Positions 5,552 through 8,557 of a stretch of DNA of 8,557 nucleotides are shown here, piece by piece. The DNA is from Synergistaceae bacterium (GTDB taxonomy: Bacteria; Synergistota; Synergistia; Synergistales; Synergistaceae): assembly GCA_031264605.1 (NCBI GenBank), contig JAISDQ010000085.1, positions 1-8,557 of the forward strand, given 5' to 3'. Below the pieces are notes generated by a model, which was given only the letters and a program-made list of their open reading frames with translations, was not told the origin of the DNA and searched no databases. Both the position numbers and the translations under genes were made by a program. Position 1 is the first letter of the stretch, and each line of letters starts with the position of its first letter.

Positions 5552-6310
5552 TCAAACGCCAGACAACGATTTGATTTCGGCCCTCAGTAAGGAAAGAGCC
5601 CTCCCGTGAAGCTGAGAAACCCTCGATTCCGTCACCCCAAGGACGAGACCTATTTCTCTCAGTGTAAGCCCTTCGTAATAATACAGGGACAACAGCGTGC
5701 GCTCCCTCTCGGGAATTTTCTTCAGAGCCTCGACGACCGTGTCCCTCTCCTCGTTCCGTTCGAGCACTTCGAGCGCGTCGAGCCCGTTGTCGTCGACGAC
5801 GTCCTCCCTCTGCATGTCCCCCTCGTCGAGCGCGAGGACGTCATCCAGCGAGACGACATACGATCTGCTCGCTATTTCGAGCAGATCCTTGTAGGATTGT
5901 TCGTCCATTTCCATCGCTGTCATCAGGGACTTGTCGTCGGTGCTGCCTCTCGTTTTGGCGATGTGTTCGAGCGTGCGTTCGAATTTTTGGAGTTTTTCCC
6001 GGCCGCTTCTCGATATCCAGTCATACCTGCGCAGTTCGTCCAGTATGGCCCCTCTGATGCGGGGCACGGCAAACGTCTGAAACACGAAGCCGCGTTCGGG
6101 CTCGAAACGGTCGACGGCGTCGAGCAGGCCCAATACCCCGAAGCTCAGGATATCCTCAAAATCGAGGCCAACCTGAAATTTCACCGACATCCTCAACGCC
6201 ACATAACGCACAAGCGGCAGGAATCTCTTGACTATCTCGTCTTTAAGGCGAGGTTCGCGAGAACGCATGTACTCCGCCCACAATTTTTCGTTGTCCAATC
6301 TCCCGCTCAC
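5552..6310 (-). CDS. fliA: RNA polymerase sigma factor FliA/SigD (sigma-28 family)
   Basis: 252 residues, the normal length for flagellar sigma-28 (FliA/SigD/WhiG). Region 2 is at about 36-107 with LDFEDILSFGVLGLLDAVDRF and AVPRIRGAILDELRRYDW, region 3 at about 107-180, and region 4 at about 195-245 with the helix-turn-helix LTLREIGLVLGVTESRVSQLH. It directs transcription of late flagellar, motility and chemotaxis genes and is normally held by the anti-sigma factor FlgM, which is not seen here. The start is GTG at 6310, because the conserved N-terminal LWAEYMRSRE and LPLVRYVA segments need it and an in-frame TAG lies just upstream. The best ribosome binding site (GCGAGG) leaves only 3 bases before GTG, so initiation may be weak. 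It sits 41 bases after cheD, in the same relative place as sigD in the B. subtilis fla/che operon. Confidence 0.96.
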   Translation of the reverse strand: MSGRLDNEKLWAEYMRSREPRLKDEIVKRFLPLVRYVALRMSVKFQVGLDFEDILSFGVLGLLDAVDRFEPERGFVFQTFAVPRIRGAILDELRRYDWISRSGREKLQKFERTLEHIAKTRGSTDDKSLMTAMEMDEQSYKDLLEIASRSYVVSLDDVLALDEGDMQREDVVDDNGLDALEVLERNEERDTVVEALKKIPERERTLLSLYYYEGLTLREIGLVLGVTESRVSQLHGRALSLLRAEIKSLSGV

Positions 6311-6351
6311 CTGCCTCGCAAAAAAATCGCGCAGCTCAATCTATTTTGGGC

Positions 6352-6843
6352 TCATATCTCCTTCGTGCCGGTTCCGAGAGTCTTCACTATAAATTTCAAC
6401 GTTTCCGTGCTGAATTCCACGCTCCGTCCCTTGCTGCCCCCCGTGTCGGACGACACGAGCCTTATACCGGCGGCGCCGAGCATCTTCGTCGTCGCCTCGA
6501 TGTTACGGTTCCCGACGGCGAATATGGCGTTATCCGCCCTTCCTGGCATCGAGAACATCTGGGCGCCTCCGGCCATCTTCGCACGAAGCTGCGCTTTTGT
6601 CGCCCCCAGTTTATACAATTCTTCCAGAAGAAGCGGCACGGCAGTATCCGCAAATTTACCGGGCTTCGGTATGTTTTTCGCCTCACGGCTGTCGGGAAGC
6701 ATTATATGGACCATCCCCGCCGTCCTCGAAATCTGGTCGAATATGACGAGGCCGATGCATGAACCGAGGCCAAGCGTTATCAAAGAGGCCGGATGCTTGG
6801 AGACCACGAGATCCGCCATACCAACGTGAATCGGCTGTGCCAT
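6352..6843 (-). CDS. cheD: Chemoreceptor glutamine deamidase CheD
   Basis: 163 residues, a full-length CheD. The family deamidates specific Gln residues of methyl-accepting chemotaxis proteins to Glu, and in the B. subtilis/Thermotoga type also binds CheC and raises its phosphatase activity. The catalytic triad is visible: T23 and C29 in ITLGLGSCIG and H46 in GMVHIMLP. The 17-residue Cys-His separation matches Thermotoga CheD (C27/H44). The glycine-rich AKMAGGAQMF segment is also typical. The ATG lies 3 bases after the cheC stop, so the two are almost certainly translated together, consistent with a CheC-CheD complex. No truncation is seen. Confidence 0.97.
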   Translation of the reverse strand: MAQPIHVGMADLVVSKHPASLITLGLGSCIGLVIFDQISRTAGMVHIMLPDSREAKNIPKPGKFADTAVPLLLEELYKLGATKAQLRAKMAGGAQMFSMPGRADNAIFAVGNRNIEATTKMLGAAGIRLVSSDTGGSKGRSVEFSTETLKFIVKTLGTGTKEI

Positions 6844-6846
6844 GGC

Positions 6847-7473
6847 CTACAGCACCCCCAATTTCGCGAGCAGGCACTCGAGCGATCCGGGATCCGGAAT
6901 CATGATTACCGTACCTCCAAGCTCCTCGTCCAGACCCTTGACGTGCAGGCTCGTTTTTACGAGCATCGCGGATTCCCCTATGACTCCGAACATCGACGCG
7001 ACCAGATCCATTATCGACCCGAGCATGTCGCGCGCCACGGCGGGAGTCGTGGTAGGCAGAGTCCATCCGGTTATTTTGGAAAGCGCGTTCAGGAACGCGC
7101 CCAAAATGATATTGCCCTGTTCGGCGAGGGCGCTGTCCCTGATACTCATTTGCTCGGACTCGCCCATCCCGGATATGTCCATCGGAATTATGAGATCCGC
7201 CATTATCGCCGCCTTTTCCGCGTCGATCATGAAGATGAGGCTGCACGCGAATTCCCCTTCCGTCCTCACCAGCACCGCGCAGACGCTCGTCTCGGGAGAA
7301 CCGTAATGGCCCGCCACCTCATATATGGGAACCATTTCCGCGACCGGAACGTCCATATCGACCATGCGCCCCAGCAGGCGGGAAAGGGCGGTCGCGGCGT
7401 TGCCGGTGCCGATATTGCCCACCTCCCGGATCGCGTCCATATGAAAGTTCGTGAAGTTGTCGTTATATTCCAT
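6847..7473 (-). CDS. cheC: CheY-P phosphatase CheC
   Basis: 208-residue member of the CheC/CheX/FliY family, which removes phosphate from CheY-P and, in Bacillus-type systems, binds CheD. Both copies of the family motif [D/S]-x3-E-x2-N-x22-P are present with exact spacing: D13, E17, N20, P43 in the N-terminal half and S114, E118, N121, P144 in the C-terminal half. Both phosphatase sites therefore look competent. There is no FliN-like C-terminal domain, so it is CheC rather than FliY. The ATG at 7473 (MEYNDN) is chosen. The frame extends to a TTG at 7515 inside the cheA end, but that adds an atypical Arg-rich stretch and has no ribosome binding site. The ATG itself has only GGGGA 14 bases upstream, so coupling to cheA translation is likely. 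cheD starts 3 bases after the stop. Confidence 0.96.
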   Translation of the reverse strand: MEYNDNFTNFHMDAIREVGNIGTGNAATALSRLLGRMVDMDVPVAEMVPIYEVAGHYGSPETSVCAVLVRTEGEFACSLIFMIDAEKAAIMADLIIPMDISGMGESEQMSIRDSALAEQGNIILGAFLNALSKITGWTLPTTTPAVARDMLGSIMDLVASMFGVIGESAMLVKTSLHVKGLDEELGGTVIMIPDPGSLECLLAKLGVL

Positions 7474-7495
7474 GGGAAAAGATGCTTTCCCCGCT

Positions 7496-8557
7496 CTACA
7501 GGGACGCCGCGTCAAGTATCAACGCGACGTTTCCGTCCCCGAGGATCGTCGCGCCCGCTATGCCCTTTACCTTCAGGAGGAGCTTGCCCAACGGCTTGAT
7601 GACGATTTCCTGCTGGCCCACGAACGCGTCAACCAAAAATCCCACCCTGGAGCGATTTCTGCCCACTCTCACGACGACGACCGGGTTTTCCTCCGCTTCG
7701 GAGCGCCCGTCGGGCATGCCTATGATGGCCGACAGGTCCGACAGAGGCAGTATCTCGCCCCTCACGGTGGTGACCGGAGTTCCGTGGACGTATTTGATGT
7801 CTTTTTTATGGACGAGCAGGGTCTCCTCAACGTTTTCGAGGGATATCGCGTAAGTTTCCTCGCCCACTTTTATCAGGAGCGCCAGCACTATCGCCAGCGT
7901 GAGCGGGAGGCGTATCACGACCCTGGTGCCCGAGCCGAACTTCGAATATATCTGGAACTGCCCCCCGAGGGATTCGACCTTGTTTTTTATGGCGTCCGTA
8001 CCCACGCCGCGCCCCGAAAGATCGGTTATCTTATCCGCCGTGCTGAAACCCGGCAGCATCACTATCTGAGCGGCTTCGGCCTCGGAAAACGCGGCCGCCT
8101 GCTCGGGAGTGATTATCCCTTTTTCGAGAGCCTTCTTCTTGACTTTCTCGGGGTCTATTCCCGCGCCGTCGTCCCTCACCTCTATGATGACGCCGTTGCC
8201 CTCCTGATACGCCGCCACGACGATGGTGCCGGTGCGCGGTTTTCCCTGTGATTCGCGGGCGTCGGGCATCTCCACGCCGTGGTCGAGAGAGTTTCGGAGG
8301 ACGTGAACCATCGGGTCGCCGATTTCGTCTATGACGGTGCGGTCGAGTTCGGTGTCCGCGCCTTCGACCTGAAGCTGTATCTCCTTGCCCATCTGGCGCG
8401 ACAGGTCGCGGACGAGCCTCGGCAGCCGGTCGAAAACCATCGACACCGGGACCATCCTGAGTTTCGTCACCAATTCCTGGATGTCGCTCGATATCCTCCC
8501 CAGCTGAGACAGCGGATCCTCGAACGCTTTGAGCCGCGATTCCTGAACCAGACGCTC
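7496..8557 (-). CDS. cheA: Chemotaxis sensor histidine kinase CheA, C-terminal half (5' end outside window)
   Basis: Cytoplasmic kinase of the chemoreceptor array that autophosphorylates and passes phosphate to CheY and CheB. The frame stays open to the right edge, so 353 C-terminal residues are visible of the roughly 650-700 usual for CheA. Residues 1 to about 35 are the end of the P3 dimerisation helices, including KLRMVPVSMVFDRLPRLVRD. The ATPase domain follows with N box HVLRNSLDHG (85-94), G1 box DDGAGID (129-135), F box around LPGFSTADK (168-176) and G2 GRGVG (182-186). A CheW-like P5 domain runs from about residue 222 to the end. The phosphorylated His of P1 and the P2 domain lie outside the window. 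A TTG in frame at 8473 is internal, not a start. cheC begins 22 bases after the TAG stop, consistent with one operon. Identification is essentially certain from the kinase boxes. Confidence 0.97.
   Translation of the reverse strand, partial: ERLVQESRLKAFEDPLSQLGRISSDIQELVTKLRMVPVSMVFDRLPRLVRDLSRQMGKEIQLQVEGADTELDRTVIDEIGDPMVHVLRNSLDHGVEMPDARESQGKPRTGTIVVAAYQEGNGVIIEVRDDGAGIDPEKVKKKALEKGIITPEQAAAFSEAEAAQIVMLPGFSTADKITDLSGRGVGTDAIKNKVESLGGQFQIYSKFGSGTRVVIRLPLTLAIVLALLIKVGEETYAISLENVEETLLVHKKDIKYVHGTPVTTVRGEILPLSDLSAIIGMPDGRSEAEENPVVVVRVGRNRSRVGFLVDAFVGQQEIVIKPLGKLLLKVKGIAGATILGDGNVALILDAASL

Noticed and set aside
5606..6829. Plus-strand open frame of 407 codons
   Set aside because: It runs opposite fliA and cheD, both certain genes, and crosses their gap. 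Its length reflects GC-rich codon bias in the antisense frame.
7400..7430. Sigma-28 promoter (plus-strand GCCGATAT)
   Set aside because: No TAAA-type -35 lies 15 bases upstream and it is inside cheC on the antisense strand. Other CCGAT matches also lack a -35.
1..8557. CRISPR array, tRNA or rRNA genes
   Set aside because: No regularly spaced direct repeats, cloverleaf patterns or rRNA-like stretches were seen on either strand.

Overview
The window is a GC-rich bacterial segment in which every supported gene lies on the minus strand, so it reads right to left. It looks like a motile, chemotactic bacterium. The order cheA-cheC-cheD-fliA(sigma-28)-DUF342/FapA, followed by an S1-domain protein and a DUF501 protein, suggests Synergistota or a deep Bacillota lineage (Clostridia-like). 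This placement is inference from gene content and order, because no rRNA or other phylogenetic marker is present.

Region 8557-5552 is the end of a chemotaxis/flagellar operon. It holds the C-terminal half of CheA (histidine kinase core plus CheW-like domain, running off the right edge), the CheY-P phosphatase CheC with both active-site motifs intact, the receptor glutamine deamidase CheD, and the flagellar sigma factor FliA/SigD. No cheW lies between cheA and cheC, where Bacillus subtilis has one. Region 5531-2387 continues the operon with the DUF342/FapA polymerin-like protein and then three proteins of unknown function. These are a 103-residue disordered charged protein, a 185-residue protein with a conserved-looking FRYTEPVRPTKLERVLYG segment, and a 206-residue strongly basic protein whose ATG directly abuts the preceding stop. 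This trio is the least understood part of the window.

Region 2315-477 is a second compact cluster: an S1 RNA-binding protein of the YabR/GSP13 type, a DUF501 protein, and an exported metallo-beta-lactamase-fold hydrolase overlapping DUF501 by 4 bases. A strong nested GC hairpin (403-437) follows the last gene and probably ends the transcript.

Region 476-24 is non-coding. Besides the hairpin it holds a 221-bp MITE-like element (141-361) with 23-bp imperfect terminal inverted repeats, a second perfect hairpin (103-121), and a possible promoter for the next gene. That gene starts at position 23 with a consensus ribosome binding site and leaves the window after seven codons. The likely working picture is that CheA phosphorylates CheY, CheC dephosphorylates it, CheD deamidates receptors and is titrated by CheC, and FliA turns on late flagellar genes. 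FapA and the unknown trio are co-transcribed and so are likely involved in flagellar assembly or its control.
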